DNA from: Ureibacillus galli
GTDB lineage: Bacteria > Bacillota > Bacilli > Bacillales_A > Planococcaceae
Direction: 5' to 3'
DNA length: 64,000 nucleotides
Assembly: GCF_014836845.1 (NCBI RefSeq)
Contig: NZ_JACSQA010000004.1
Coordinates: 84,774 to 148,773 of the forward strand
The number at the start of each line of letters is the position of its first letter. Position 1 is the stretch's first letter. The translations under genes and the position numbers were made by a program. A model generated the notes under the pieces. That model was not told the DNA's origin, did no database searches, and saw nothing but the letters and a program-made list of their open reading frames with translations. Below, piece after piece: positions 23,929-31,787 of the stretch.

Positions 23929-24618
23929 ATGGAAGAATTAAAGGATTGGAAAAAGAGTGTTCACGGTCATCAATTTATAGCATCTTATAGTGGAGGGAAG
24001 GATAGTACGTTAGCTTTATTTAAAGCAATGAAAGCGGGGAAAGCAATTGGACTGATTGTCATGATGGAGGAGGAGGGAAAACGTTCCAGATCCCATGGAA
24101 TGCCTCCAGAAATCATCCGTGCACAAGCGAGTTCTATCGGTTTACCTATTTACGCAGCTGCTGCAAGTTGGGCAGATTATGAAAAAGTCTTTATAAGCCT
24201 TTTAGAAAAGGCGAAAAAACAAGGAGCAGAAGTGTTAGTAACGGGAGATATTGATATACCTGAACATGGCTGTTGGCATGAAAAGGTTACGAATGAAGTT
24301 GGCTTAAAGCTTAGGATGCCGTTATGGGAAATGGACCATCGTGCAGTTGTCGAAGAATTCATCGATTTAGGATTTGTAACGGTTATTGTAACGGTTAATT
24401 TATCACTTGGCATGCGAGAGGACGATTTAGGGCGAACATTTACGCATGAATATGTGAAAGAGCTTGAAGCTCGTGGTATTGACCCTTGCGGAGAAGGTGG
24501 AGAATTCCATACTACAGTAATGGATGGACCTATTTTTAAACATCCGATTTCTGTTCGTTATTGCGATATCGTAAAGGACGGAGATTATGCATTTTTACCT
24601 TTGGAGCTAGATCAGTAA
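23929..24618 (+). CDS. Dph6-like PP-loop ATPase (DUF71; diphthine-ammonia ligase family)
   Basis: The 229-aa protein has the ATP-pyrophosphatase loop SGGKDST at residues 21-27 and the family-specific GEGGEFHTTVMDGP motif near residue 186. Eukaryotic and archaeal relatives amidate diphthine on EF-2; bacteria lack diphthamide, so the bacterial substrate is unknown, with B12-salvage roles proposed for some. I took ATG 23929 (AAGGGGG upstream) since the ATG six bases earlier is out of frame. It is monocistronic or linked to the small gene after it. Confidence 0.85.
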   Translation: MEELKDWKKSVHGHQFIASYSGGKDSTLALFKAMKAGKAIGLIVMMEEEGKRSRSHGMPPEIIRAQASSIGLPIYAAAASWADYEKVFISLLEKAKKQGAEVLVTGDIDIPEHGCWHEKVTNEVGLKLRMPLWEMDHRAVVEEFIDLGFVTVIVTVNLSLGMREDDLGRTFTHEYVKELEARGIDPCGEGGEFHTTVMDGPIFKHPISVRYCDIVKDGDYAFLPLELDQ

Positions 24619-24682
24619 CAAAATAAAGGTGTAAAGCTTTTGGTAGTTAGCCGCAACTATTGAAGTGTTTGGGGGATTGAGG

Positions 24683-24823
24683 ATGAAAGGGAGAAAAAGA
24701 AATAAAGCAAAGAAAGAACGTTTTTACAGTGATATTCAATTCGAACTCCTATTTGAAGTAGTTTGGAACATTGTAATGTTTTTACCAAGAATGGTGGCTC
24801 GTCTTATTTCGAATATATGGTGA
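24683..24823 (+). CDS. 46-aa basic small protein
   Basis: ATG at 24683, behind GGGGG seven bases upstream, opens a 46-codon frame. The product has a very basic start (KGRKRNKAKKERFY) and a hydrophobic amphipathic second half (FEVVWNIVMFLPRMVARLIS). It probably lies on the membrane surface. A terminator follows 22 bases later. The family is not recognised; the ribosome binding site, composition and terminator support a real gene. Confidence 0.6.
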   Translation: MKGRKRNKAKKERFYSDIQFELLFEVVWNIVMFLPRMVARLISNIW

Positions 24824-24845
24824 AGGGAAATTTAACAAGGTGGGT

Positions 24846-24880
24846 GCGTTTATCCGAGTAAAGGATAAGCGCTTTTTTTA
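24846..24880 (+). terminator. Rho-independent terminator
   Basis: GCGTTTATCC gagtaaa GGATAAGCGC followed by seven T. Confidence 0.9.
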
Positions 24881-24983
24881 TTGGAGTACTTGCAGGGTTG
24901 AGAAGAATATATATTTAAGATAGGAAAAACTGAAGGTTAGCTAGAAGGGTACATAAATAAATTAAAACTTTAAACGAAATAAT

Positions 24984-25012
24984 TGTAACTTTTTAATGGG
25001 CTTAAACGAATA
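24984..25012 (+). promoter_or_regulatory. Candidate ECF-sigma promoter
   Basis: TGTAAC, a 17-base spacer and CGAATA lie 32 bases before the ECF sigma gene. The -35 has the AAC core and following T-run typical of ECF promoters such as SigX/SigW targets. This would make the sigma operon autoregulated. The -10 match is loose. Confidence 0.4.
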
Positions 25013-25043
25013 ATACGTGAATTCATAATAAGGGGGGAAAAGA

Positions 25044-25583
25044 TTGGTCGATTTAAAAAACTTAGAGTCTTCTATTGTTATTATTTACAACGATCATTAT
25101 TTAGACGTGTTTAGATTCCTTGTCTATTTTTCAGGTAATCAAAATGATGCCGAGGACTTAACACAAGAAGTGTTTATTCGTGTTTTAAAAAACTTACCCC
25201 ATTTTAAAAACGGAAACAATTTAAAAACTTGGATTTTTTCCATAGCAAAACATGTAGCAGTGGATCATTACAGGAAAAAGAAATTTATTTCGGTTTTTAA
25301 AGAAGGATTTTTCTCACAGTTGGAATCAAAGGAGAAGAGACCTGATGAAGAATTTGAAATTACTGAAATGGAACAATTAATTCATGAGGCGATTTCGAAA
25401 CTGAAACCTAATTATCGAGCAGTTGTAATACTTCGTGGTATTCATGAATTCTCCATAAAGGAGACTTCCGAAATTCTGCATTGTAGTGAATCCAAAGTGA
25501 AAGTAGATTATCATCGAGCCTTGAGAGAGCTAAAGCGGAAACTACATTTTGATGCAAGGGAGGTTTTGACAAATGCAAAATGA
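25044..25583 (+). CDS. ECF-type RNA polymerase sigma factor
   Basis: The 179-aa protein has sigma region 2 (DAEDLTQEVFIRVLKNLPHF, residues ~31-50) and region 4 (KPNYRAVVILRGIHEFSIKE, then TSEILHCSESKVKVDYHRAL), with nothing in place of region 3, the ECF layout. The start is TTG with AAGGGGGG six bases upstream. It overlaps the following anti-sigma-like gene by 11 bases. It is likely held at the membrane by that protein and released by an envelope signal. It is not close enough to a named B. subtilis factor for me to give a symbol. Confidence 0.9.
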   Translation: MVDLKNLESSIVIIYNDHYLDVFRFLVYFSGNQNDAEDLTQEVFIRVLKNLPHFKNGNNLKTWIFSIAKHVAVDHYRKKKFISVFKEGFFSQLESKEKRPDEEFEITEMEQLIHEAISKLKPNYRAVVILRGIHEFSIKETSEILHCSESKVKVDYHRALRELKRKLHFDAREVLTNAK

Positions 25584-26466
25584 CAAAGAATTATTGGATA
25601 TGATTAAAGAAAGTTACCCGCAGCATCCAAGTAAAGACTTTATTTTTTTAACTGAAGCCAAACTTAGACAAAAGGCGAGAAGAATGAATCGAAATGGAAA
25701 GGTAAAAAGGTTATCCGCCGTAACAAGTAGTATTTTATTTTTCACACTATCTTTCTCATGGTTCTTTTTATTTAACGGAAAAGAGGTAATGACAAATATC
25801 CTCACGAATACTGGGGGTGAAGCGTTGTCAACGGCAATTGATGAAAAGGATCCGTTAGTATACATTTATCACACACATAATACCGAGACCTATAACGTAA
25901 AGGAACCTAAAAGTGCTGCAGATACTTATAGCGAAACGAAGAATGTTACATTAGTTGGAAAAGAGTTAAGTAAAGCATTGAAGGAAAATAATATTAGTAA
26001 TATACACGATGATACCGATGTTTTAGGAATATTAGAAGACCAAAATTTATCCTTTTCCAACGCTTATAACGTTTCAAGGCTAAAGTTGCAAGAAACATTA
26101 AATGAATATAAAAGCATAAAAATGGTTTTGGACATACACAGAGATTCCCAAAAAAGATCCTATACAACGGTAAACATTGACGGAAAGGATTACGCAAAGA
26201 TTTCTTTTTTTGTATCAAAAATTAATGATAATTATGAAGCGAACAAAGCATTTGCCGAACGTCTCCATGAAAAGCTAGAAAAATTATATCCCGGTTTATC
26301 TAAAGGCGTATTTGAAAAAGGGGAGAATCCTCGGAACACATACAACCAAGATCTTCATGATCATTCTTTATCGTTAAACATAGGGGGGCATGAAAATACA
26401 TTTGAAGAGGCTTATAGAACTGCAGATGCGTTGGCTGAAGTGATTGAAGAAATAATGAACGAGTAA
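25573..26466 (+). CDS. Anti-sigma-like membrane protein fused to a SpoIIP-type hydrolase domain
   Basis: The 297-aa protein has a ~47-residue basic cytosolic part (PSKDFIFLTEAKLRQKARRM), one membrane helix at ~50-68 and an extracellular domain matching SpoIIP: YIYHTHNTE at 97-105, LDIHRD at 186-191 and YNQDLHDHSLSLNIGGHENT at 257-276. SpoIIP is an amidase and endopeptidase that cuts peptidoglycan; the catalytic-type His and Glu residues are present. It lacks the long N-terminal region of sporulation SpoIIP (~400 aa). Its gene is translationally coupled to an ECF sigma factor, so the N-terminal part probably acts as the anti-sigma and the outer domain either senses or remodels the wall. Confidence 0.85.
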   Translation: MQNDKELLDMIKESYPQHPSKDFIFLTEAKLRQKARRMNRNGKVKRLSAVTSSILFFTLSFSWFFLFNGKEVMTNILTNTGGEALSTAIDEKDPLVYIYHTHNTETYNVKEPKSAADTYSETKNVTLVGKELSKALKENNISNIHDDTDVLGILEDQNLSFSNAYNVSRLKLQETLNEYKSIKMVLDIHRDSQKRSYTTVNIDGKDYAKISFFVSKINDNYEANKAFAERLHEKLEKLYPGLSKGVFEKGENPRNTYNQDLHDHSLSLNIGGHENTFEEAYRTADALAEVIEEIMNE

Positions 26467-26482
26467 TGAGAAAATAATCTTC

Positions 26483-26521
26483 GGTGGTTTTCTTGGTAGA
26501 AAGGAAACCATCTATTTTTAT
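26483..26521 (+). terminator. Rho-independent terminator of sigma/anti-sigma operon
   Basis: GGTGGTTTTCTTggtAGAAAGGAAACCATC hairpin with TATTTTTA after it. Confidence 0.65.
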
Positions 26522-26610
26522 GTCTATCCCATTACGAAATAGACCTATTTACTATTTTGGGAGAAATAAATTTAAGAATAATCAGATTTTTGACTAAGTA
26601 TTATAATAGA

Positions 26611-26619
26611 AAGAATGGT
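26611..26619 (+). promoter_or_regulatory. Extended -10 promoter of the type I toxin
   Basis: TGGTATAAT is an extended -10 element about 155 bases before the toxin ORF; no good -35 is required with TGn. The leader that follows can fold (CCTCT / AGAGG inside AGCAC / GTGTTGCT arms), as expected for toxin mRNAs with delayed translation. Confidence 0.5.
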
Positions 26620-26772
26620 ATAATAAGGTTAGCGATTTAATAGGGTTTTGTGGGCGGTCAGCACTCGTTTTTCCTCTACTCTTTGAGGAGAGGGGGTGTT
26701 GCTATGACGATGACTGAAACATAATCTACATCATTTCCGAAAGAGTAATCGATTAGGAGGTGATATAGATTG

Positions 26773-26865
26773 ATGAGTATAGAAGCGTTGTCTCTTACGA
26801 TTGATGTGGCTGTTCTTGTAGTGATGATTCTTACATTGTCCTACACGTTCACACAAAAAAAGTAA
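26773..26865 (+). CDS. Type I toxin, 30-aa Hol_Tox-type holin-like peptide
   Basis: The peptide MSIEALSLTIDVAVLVVMIL continues with TLSYTFTQKK. It is a single membrane helix with a short polar start and a basic tail, the pattern of the putative holin-like toxins (Hol_Tox, PF16935) of Bacillus. AGGAGGTGAT, an exact anti-16S match, lies eight bases upstream. Its mRNA ends at the hairpin at 26943-26978, and an antisense RNA covers its 3' part. Overproduction of such peptides damages the membrane. Confidence 0.85.
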   Translation: MSIEALSLTIDVAVLVVMILTLSYTFTQKK

Positions 26866-26895
26866 ACCGCCCGCCTACCAAGCATACGGTTTACT
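26853..26895 (-). terminator. Terminator of the antitoxin RNA
   Basis: On the minus strand AGTAAACCG ... CGGTTTACT is followed by seven T. The T-run is the reverse of the poly-A (Gln-Lys-Lys) end of the toxin ORF, so the antisense RNA ends inside the toxin gene. Confidence 0.85.
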
Positions 26896-26994
26896 CTTTA
26901 CTGTGTTGCTGATTGCCCTTGAAGCAATCTGTTAAATTGCTAGGACTACTTGATGGCACACATCGAGTAGTCTTTTTTAATGTACTCTTAATTT
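26854..26994 (-). ncRNA. Antisense antitoxin RNA (RatA-like role)
   Basis: A minus-strand unit of about 140 nt is bounded by a TATAAT (27001-27006, minus) and the terminator at 26853-26895. It is complementary to the last codons and the whole 3' untranslated region of the toxin mRNA. This matches the txpA/ratA and bsr-type architecture in which the duplex is cut by RNase III. Ends are estimated from signals. Confidence 0.75.
26943..26978 (+). terminator. Terminator of the toxin mRNA
   Basis: GGACTACTTGATG gcacac CATCGAGTAGTC followed by six T. Confidence 0.85.
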
Positions 26995-27000
26995 AATTAG

Positions 27001-27029
27001 ATTATAACATGGGAAATTTAATTTGGAAA
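27001..27029 (-). promoter_or_regulatory. Promoter of the antitoxin RNA
   Basis: A consensus TATAAT on the minus strand (27001-27006) with a weak TTCCAA -35 about 16 bases upstream of it (27023-27028). Confidence 0.55.
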
Positions 27030-27104
27030 ATAAAAGCATAATTCTTTATACATAATTTTCAAAAAATATATGGTTCAATGGCAACGGAAAGAAGAAGGGA
27101 ATTC

Positions 27105-27590
27105 CTATGTAAGCGCACAGTTCAAAATTTCTTGATAAAGAATGTTCCATTCGTGATGATATGAGGAAATGTCTTGAGGCCTCACGAATATACGCCTCGA
27201 AGATTCAAATCGCCCTTCGAAAGGGTGCAATTTTGTAATATTCATTTTGTAAAATAGTTGAAAACCAATTTTAGGGTATGAGCTGTCCTCGTTCCAAAGA
27301 GGATTCTCGTGATGGTCAACAATGATGTGTCCTAACAATTGACATTCGCCTTCTGCATAACCTTCTTCCAGTACTTCTCGTTTAAGGCAAAGGGCAGGTG
27401 TTTCACCAGGCTCGATATGTCCTCCAGGAAAATCCCATCCTCTTTTGTTTAAATGAACCAATAATAATTTCCCATCTTGAAAACAAAAACCGTGGACACT
27501 TGTGATTAGATTTTTTTGCGGAAGTACGTCACTTTTCTTCCATGTTAATTTAACCGTTGATTCTCCCCAATGGACATAAGTAGTTGTCAT
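27105..27590 (-). CDS. NUDIX hydrolase
   Basis: The 161-aa protein has a complete Nudix box, from GGHIEPGETPALCLKREVLE through EEGY at residues ~54-76 (G-x5-E-x7-REVLEE-x-G pattern kept). It hydrolyses a nucleoside-diphosphate-linked substrate with Mg2+; which one is unknown. The start follows GGAGGGG by four bases. It is a monocistronic gene beside the type I toxin locus. Confidence 0.88.
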   Translation of the reverse strand: MTTTYVHWGESTVKLTWKKSDVLPQKNLITSVHGFCFQDGKLLLVHLNKRGWDFPGGHIEPGETPALCLKREVLEEGYAEGECQLLGHIIVDHHENPLWNEDSSYPKIGFQLFYKMNITKLHPFEGRFESSRRIFVRPQDISSYHHEWNILYQEILNCALT

Positions 27591-27692
27591 GTTTCCCCTC
27601 CAAATTGATATGGGATAATGGTTTGGTTTAATCTAGAAAATCAGTTTTGCATATGTATCATGAGCGCGGATAAAAAAATGATCTTGTTCAAA

Positions 27693-27875
27693 CTAATGCT
27701 TTGCTTGCTTTTGTATTCGATAGGTTGAATAGATGGAAAAACCCATTAAAAGACCTGATATTATAGGAATCCCTGTTTTTAATTCCACATGCGCAGAAAA
27801 ACTATAAACCATTAAATAAACCCCTATACCAAACAAAATAATGAAATTCAAAACGAGAAAGCCATTAGTTTTCAT
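27693..27875 (-). CDS. Small two-helix membrane protein
   Basis: The 60-aa protein has two hydrophobic helices (FLVLNFIILFGIGVYLMVYS and IPIISGLLMGFSIY) and a basic tail (RIQKQAKH). ATG 27875 has AAAGAGTG seven bases upstream; the ATG at 27896 has none. Family unknown. Confidence 0.55.
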   Translation of the reverse strand: MKTNGFLVLNFIILFGIGVYLMVYSFSAHVELKTGIPIISGLLMGFSIYSTYRIQKQAKH

Positions 27876-27982
27876 AATAATCACTCTTTTTCCCATTTAT
27901 TAATAATTTAACCTATTCTCATCTTAAGTAATTTCTTTTATTTTTTCATCTATTAGGCATTAACTTTTCAATTGGATTCTAA

Positions 27983-28177
27983 ATGGTATTATCTTCAACC
28001 ACCTTTTCCTATAAAATACATATGTACATAGTGCATATCCTTAAAGAGCAAAAAGACCAAACAGTTACAGTTAGGGAATATAAGCAGAACGTGCAAAAAA
28101 CAATGTCCCTAGAGGAATTTTTACATGAAATATTAAAAGAAATAGATGAAAAATCTCTACCAATGAATATGCGTTAA
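27983..28177 (+). CDS. Doubtful small ORF before a terminator
   Basis: A 64-codon frame whose C-terminal half looks protein-like (EYKQNVQKTMSLEEFLHEIL). It has no ribosome binding site at either ATG (27983 or 28022), but a strong terminator follows at 28214. It may be the tail of a decayed gene. Confidence 0.3.
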   Translation: MVLSSTTFSYKIHMYIVHILKEQKDQTVTVREYKQNVQKTMSLEEFLHEILKEIDEKSLPMNMR

Positions 28178-28213
28178 AAATAGTAAACCTAATGATCAAA
28201 TTAAGAACGCTTT

Positions 28214-28246
28214 AAACCCTCTTTCATTTTTTGAAAGAGGGTTATT
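28214..28246. terminator. Rho-independent terminator
   Basis: AAACCCTCTTTCA / TGAAAGAGGGTT stem with a T-rich loop. Confidence 0.75.
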
Positions 28247-28345
28247 GCATTTAAATGAAGATGTTTAGTGCTTGAAAGAAAGGTGCGGAATACTTAATAA
28301 AGTTTTAGTAAAGAATAGTGTCTAAAGAGGTGATTCTATTTAGTT

Positions 28346-28810
28346 ATGATCGGACTTATTATTGCGGTTATCCTACTTAACACAGTTGCTTTTATGACTG
28401 TTAAACGACTAACTAAAAATCAAATCGTACATATGTGGATGTTTACCGTCGTGTTTCAATTATTTGTCGACCTCTATTTAGGTTCTAGATATAATGCTTA
28501 CTGGTATTTTGACAGTAGTGAAATTGAATGGTCAGATTTACCGGTACGAACATTTTTGACTCCGCCTGTTATTCTGTTGTTTTTGAATCGTTTCCCGTTT
28601 CACGCTTCTTTTTTTAAGCGTTTCCTTTATCTCATCTTATGGTCCATCGGGTGTACAATTTATGAAGCACTTGCCTTGCTTCCGGAACCTTGGGGCTACT
28701 TTCATTATGGCTGGTGGAAATTAGCTTATTCAGCACCTTGTTACCCGATTCTCCTTGTTGTTGTGTTGGCATTTTATAAATGGATATGTAGATTAGAGAA
28801 AGCAATATAA
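28346..28810 (+). CDS. CBO0543-family membrane protein
   Basis: The 154-aa protein has four to five hydrophobic helices and family-typical words: YLGSRYNAYWYF, WSDLPVRTFLTPPVILLFLN, YEALALLPEPWGYFHYGWWK. CBO0543 proteins are common in Bacillus and unassigned. The ribosome binding site (AAGAGGTGAT) is rather far, 13 bases, from the only in-frame ATG. It stands 31 bases before the next membrane protein and may share its mRNA. Confidence 0.75.
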   Translation: MIGLIIAVILLNTVAFMTVKRLTKNQIVHMWMFTVVFQLFVDLYLGSRYNAYWYFDSSEIEWSDLPVRTFLTPPVILLFLNRFPFHASFFKRFLYLILWSIGCTIYEALALLPEPWGYFHYGWWKLAYSAPCYPILLVVVLAFYKWICRLEKAI

Positions 28811-28841
28811 GCAATACATTTTTTTAAGGGGGTGTAGTAGT

Positions 28842-29627
28842 ATGAGGAATTTTACTAATGATAATACAGTCAGACGTTATAAAGCCCATGTAAGTTTAGT
28901 TGGAACAACCCAACTTCATTTACGAAACCCTTATATTATTGCTTGGTGGTCAGCTGCCTTTCCTGGTTTTGGCCATCTCCTATTATCGAAATATTTAAGA
29001 GGTTATGCCCTTATTTTATGGGAACTTCTTGTGAACAATATGGCTCATTTAAATTACGGAATCATTTATACGTTTACCGGAAACTTTAAAATGGCGAAGG
29101 AAGTGTTAGAACCAAGGTGGCTCCTTTTGTATCTCCCAGTTTATATTTTCGGTATTTGGGACAGTTATCGGACTGCTGTGGATATGAACAAAGTTTTCAT
29201 ATTAGCGGAAAGGGAAAATGCTAATTTTAATTCTTACGTTATTGGAGCTGTAGAAGTGAATTATTTAGATAAAAGAAGACCGACCATGGCAGTATTTTGG
29301 TCTTTTTTAACACCAGGATTAGGTCAATTGTATATTCACCGAGTTATTACAGCCATTTTTATGGTGTCTTCTATGATTGTTTTTGTCTACTTTTCTAATG
29401 TTCTTGTCGCAGTTCAGTTCCTATTCATGGGTGAGATTAGCAAAGCGACTGAAGTCCTGAACCCACAATGGTTTTTATTTATTCCGTCACAGATTGGCTT
29501 TGGCGTTTATGATGCTTACATCAATACAGTGGAAAACAATAAATTATATGATAGCGAACAACGAACATTTTTGAGAAAGAACTACAACCAATATCGAATA
29601 AAAATACCAACATCTGATGAGGTGTAA
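28842..29627 (+). CDS. Membrane protein with internal tandem duplication
   Basis: The 261-aa protein consists of two diverged copies of one ~100-residue unit. Each copy reads roughly WS-x3-PG-x-G-x-L, two helices, K-A-x-EVL-x-P-x-W-x-L, then FG-x2-D-x-Y-x5-N-K (residues ~35-128 and ~148-245). The units resemble TM2/DUF5683-type small membrane modules. AAGGGGGTG precedes the ATG. It overlaps the frame of the next gene, so the pair is co-transcribed. Function unknown. Confidence 0.75.
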   Translation: MRNFTNDNTVRRYKAHVSLVGTTQLHLRNPYIIAWWSAAFPGFGHLLLSKYLRGYALILWELLVNNMAHLNYGIIYTFTGNFKMAKEVLEPRWLLLYLPVYIFGIWDSYRTAVDMNKVFILAERENANFNSYVIGAVEVNYLDKRRPTMAVFWSFLTPGLGQLYIHRVITAIFMVSSMIVFVYFSNVLVAVQFLFMGEISKATEVLNPQWFLFIPSQIGFGVYDAYINTVENNKLYDSEQRTFLRKNYNQYRIKIPTSDEV

Positions 29628-29631
29628 TCCA

Positions 29632-30093
29632 TTGCAAATAATTTCTACCTTTGAGCATTCAACATATCTTGAGTTAGCGATTACCGCAATAGAACAATTA
29701 GGGGTACAAAAAAGTGATATTCTCGCTGTCCCGCTTGTGAACCGAGCCCAGGAGAGAAGATTATTTGATTCACTTCATCGGGCTGACGGTATAAGTTTGT
29801 TTGATAAGGGAGCTGCCATTGGAACGGCGTTTGCGGTTATTGGAGCAAGTATCGGCTTTCAATTAGAGTGGGGTCCGATTTATTGGGGGTTGATCGGTGG
29901 AGCGGTTGGGTTTGTGATTGGTTTTTTGATTGATTACTTTATTAATAAAGTTATCCATAGAAGACAAAGAGTGTTAAAGGGAAAGCATTCAGAGGTCGTT
30001 TTAGTTATCAACTGTTCCAATGAACTTGCGGAAAAAGTAGAACAGTTACTTTGGGAGCACCTTGCATTAGGGGTAGCAAAATTAGAGGATTAA
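29632..30093 (+). CDS. Glycine-zipper-type membrane protein, unknown function
   Basis: The 153-aa product starts at TTG 29632 with GAGGTG about eight bases upstream. Its middle (GAAIGTAFAVIGASIGFQLE and GLIGGAVGFVIGFLIDYF, residues ~62-108) is two Gly-rich membrane helices; the flanks look like a duplicated ferredoxin-like ACT-style pair (SDILAVPLVNRAQERR and SEVVLVINCSNELAEKV). It follows the duplicated membrane protein and ends before a terminator. Family not recognised. Confidence 0.65.
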   Translation: MQIISTFEHSTYLELAITAIEQLGVQKSDILAVPLVNRAQERRLFDSLHRADGISLFDKGAAIGTAFAVIGASIGFQLEWGPIYWGLIGGAVGFVIGFLIDYFINKVIHRRQRVLKGKHSEVVLVINCSNELAEKVEQLLWEHLALGVAKLED

Positions 30094-30129
30094 CGAAAGG
30101 GGGTATAAAGTTGAATAAAAGTATATAAG

Positions 30130-30168
30130 AAAGTGCACGAACCCTTCATCGAGTTGTGCACTTTTTTA
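30130..30168. terminator. Bidirectional terminator
   Basis: AAAGTGCAC / GTGCACTTT stem with an A-run and a T-run on the two sides, between convergent genes. Confidence 0.8.
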
Positions 30169-30174
30169 TTACCT

Positions 30175-30942
30175 TTAAAATGAGTAAGATTCACCGTCGT
30201 ATGGCACTAAAACATTGGATGAGAGACCTTTTTCTTCAATGTAATGTTTTAATTCTTCCCGAGACAATGTCCAATGATTGACGGCTTCCATATGAACCGA
30301 AATGATTTTTGCTTCAGGAGCAGCCTTATACACTTCATAAATGTCATCTTTCCCCATAACGAGGGAACCGCCTTGTAGAAATTGATTATCTCCAGCGTTG
30401 ACGACAATAATGGCCGGTTTGTGGGTTTCGATTACTTCGTGAACTCCTTCATACCACACTGTATCTCCTGCAACATATAACGTTTTTTCCGTTGCATGTT
30501 TGAAGACAACGCCACACACTTGGCCTGCAAGTTTTAAAATTTCTCCTCTTCCATGCTCGCCTTTTGTTTTTATTAATTGGATATTTTCAAAGGCTGTATC
30601 CTTTTGTAAAACCTCGACATTATGGAAATCGGCGTTCCGAATTTCTGTAGCATCCTCTTCATTTTGAGCGAAAATTTTCATATCCTTTGGCAAAGCTTCT
30701 TTAGCAACATCATCCCAATGGTCTAAATGCAAATGGGTAACAATAACCGCATCGATATTTTGAACGATCTTGTCAATGGAAGTGGGCAACTCAACGATCG
30801 GATTATTTTGATCTTGTCTTGGTGAATTAGGGAAAGGAGGATAAGTTCCTTTTTGCGCTAACATTGGGTCGATTAAAAACCTTTTCCCTCCATATTCAAC
30901 AACAATCGTTGCATTTCGAATTTGATGTATCTTCATATTCAT
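30175..30942 (-). CDS. Metallo-beta-lactamase-fold hydrolase (UlaG-like)
   Basis: The 255-aa protein has the MBL zinc motif HLHLDHWDD at residues 70-78, a LYVAGDTVWY strand near 155 and the terminal SVHMEAVNHW histidine. The N-terminus (IRNATIVVEYGGKRFLIDPM) matches the UlaG-like group, which cleaves lactone or phosphoester substrates. AAAGGAGTG precedes the ATG. It is divergent from an Lrp/AsnC regulator, which may control it. Confidence 0.85.
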   Translation of the reverse strand: MNMKIHQIRNATIVVEYGGKRFLIDPMLAQKGTYPPFPNSPRQDQNNPIVELPTSIDKIVQNIDAVIVTHLHLDHWDDVAKEALPKDMKIFAQNEEDATEIRNADFHNVEVLQKDTAFENIQLIKTKGEHGRGEILKLAGQVCGVVFKHATEKTLYVAGDTVWYEGVHEVIETHKPAIIVVNAGDNQFLQGGSLVMGKDDIYEVYKAAPEAKIISVHMEAVNHWTLSREELKHYIEEKGLSSNVLVPYDGESYSF

Positions 30943-31064
30943 TCACTCCTTTTTTGAGATATTCGTTGATTCATGTATATTCTATATTAAGACCTATTTG
31001 TGGATACATAGAATAAATAAAGTCTTTTGCTTGTTTGACTTTATTAATGAAAGGAGTTTGTGAA

Positions 31065-31475
31065 ATGTTAGATCATACGGACATGCTGATTTTAGATGAA
31101 CTATCCAAAAACAGCCGGCTCACTATGAAAGAGTTAGGGGAGAAAGTGCATTTAACGGGGCCCGCTGTTTCGACAAGGGTGGCGAAACTAGAGGATAGTG
31201 GCGTCATTGAAGGGTATACCGTTAAAGTGAATCAAGTAAAATTAGGATGTCCCATTCATGCTTTTATTACAATCTTTACGCAAAGCACCTATCACCAGCC
31301 TTATTTGGCGTTTATTAAAACCGAAGAACAACACATCATCCATAATTATAAAATTAGTGGGGAAGGCTGTTACCTTCTTGAATGTCGATTTCCTTCCAAC
31401 GAAGTGTTGAATCATTTTTTGACCGCGTTAAACGAACATGCGAACTATAAATTATCCATTGTGATTGATAAATAA
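31065..31475 (+). CDS. Lrp/AsnC family transcriptional regulator
   Basis: The 136-aa protein has an N-terminal HTH (LTMKELGEKVHLTGPAVSTR) and a RAM/AsnC ligand-binding half (HAFITIFTQSTYH, KISGEGCYLLEC). Such proteins sense amino acids as octamers. ATG 31065 has AAAGGAG eight bases upstream; an upstream ATG at 31035 lacks one. Divergent from the MBL hydrolase gene. Confidence 0.85.
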   Translation: MLDHTDMLILDELSKNSRLTMKELGEKVHLTGPAVSTRVAKLEDSGVIEGYTVKVNQVKLGCPIHAFITIFTQSTYHQPYLAFIKTEEQHIIHNYKISGEGCYLLECRFPSNEVLNHFLTALNEHANYKLSIVIDK

Positions 31476-31583
31476 CGAAAACAGAAGGGGGCATGATTTC
31501 GAAAAGGGATTATACCCCCTTCCTTTGGGGAAGGAAAGTTGGATGTACAGCGAGAACTAGTATAGGGAAAGGGGGATGTAGCG

Positions 31584-31775
31584 ATGGGACGTTATATTAG
31601 TATGTTTTTTCTAACGGTATTTACAGGGTTACTACTCATGTTTTTAATTCCGTTGGTATTCGGTAATTTAGTCGAAGGTGATGTAGTTCTATGTATTCTA
31701 TTCATTATTTTTGGTTCCTTTATCATCACCCAAATTTTTTACATAATCGAATTAATGAAGAAGGGCAGGAAATAA
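31584..31775 (+). CDS. Small two-helix membrane protein
   Basis: The 63-aa protein has two hydrophobic helices (MFFLTVFTGLLLMFLIPLVF and VLCILFIIFGSFIITQIFYI) and a basic end. AAAGGGGGATG precedes the start. It is 12 bases from the next gene, so probably co-transcribed. Unknown function. Confidence 0.65.
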   Translation: MGRYISMFFLTVFTGLLLMFLIPLVFGNLVEGDVVLCILFIIFGSFIITQIFYIIELMKKGRK

Positions 31776-31787
31776 GGGGGACTCATA

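Noticed and set aside
31476..31583. GC-rich hairpins after the Lrp/AsnC gene
   Set aside because: AAGGGGG / CCCCCTT arms can pair, but no T-run follows, so I did not call a terminator.
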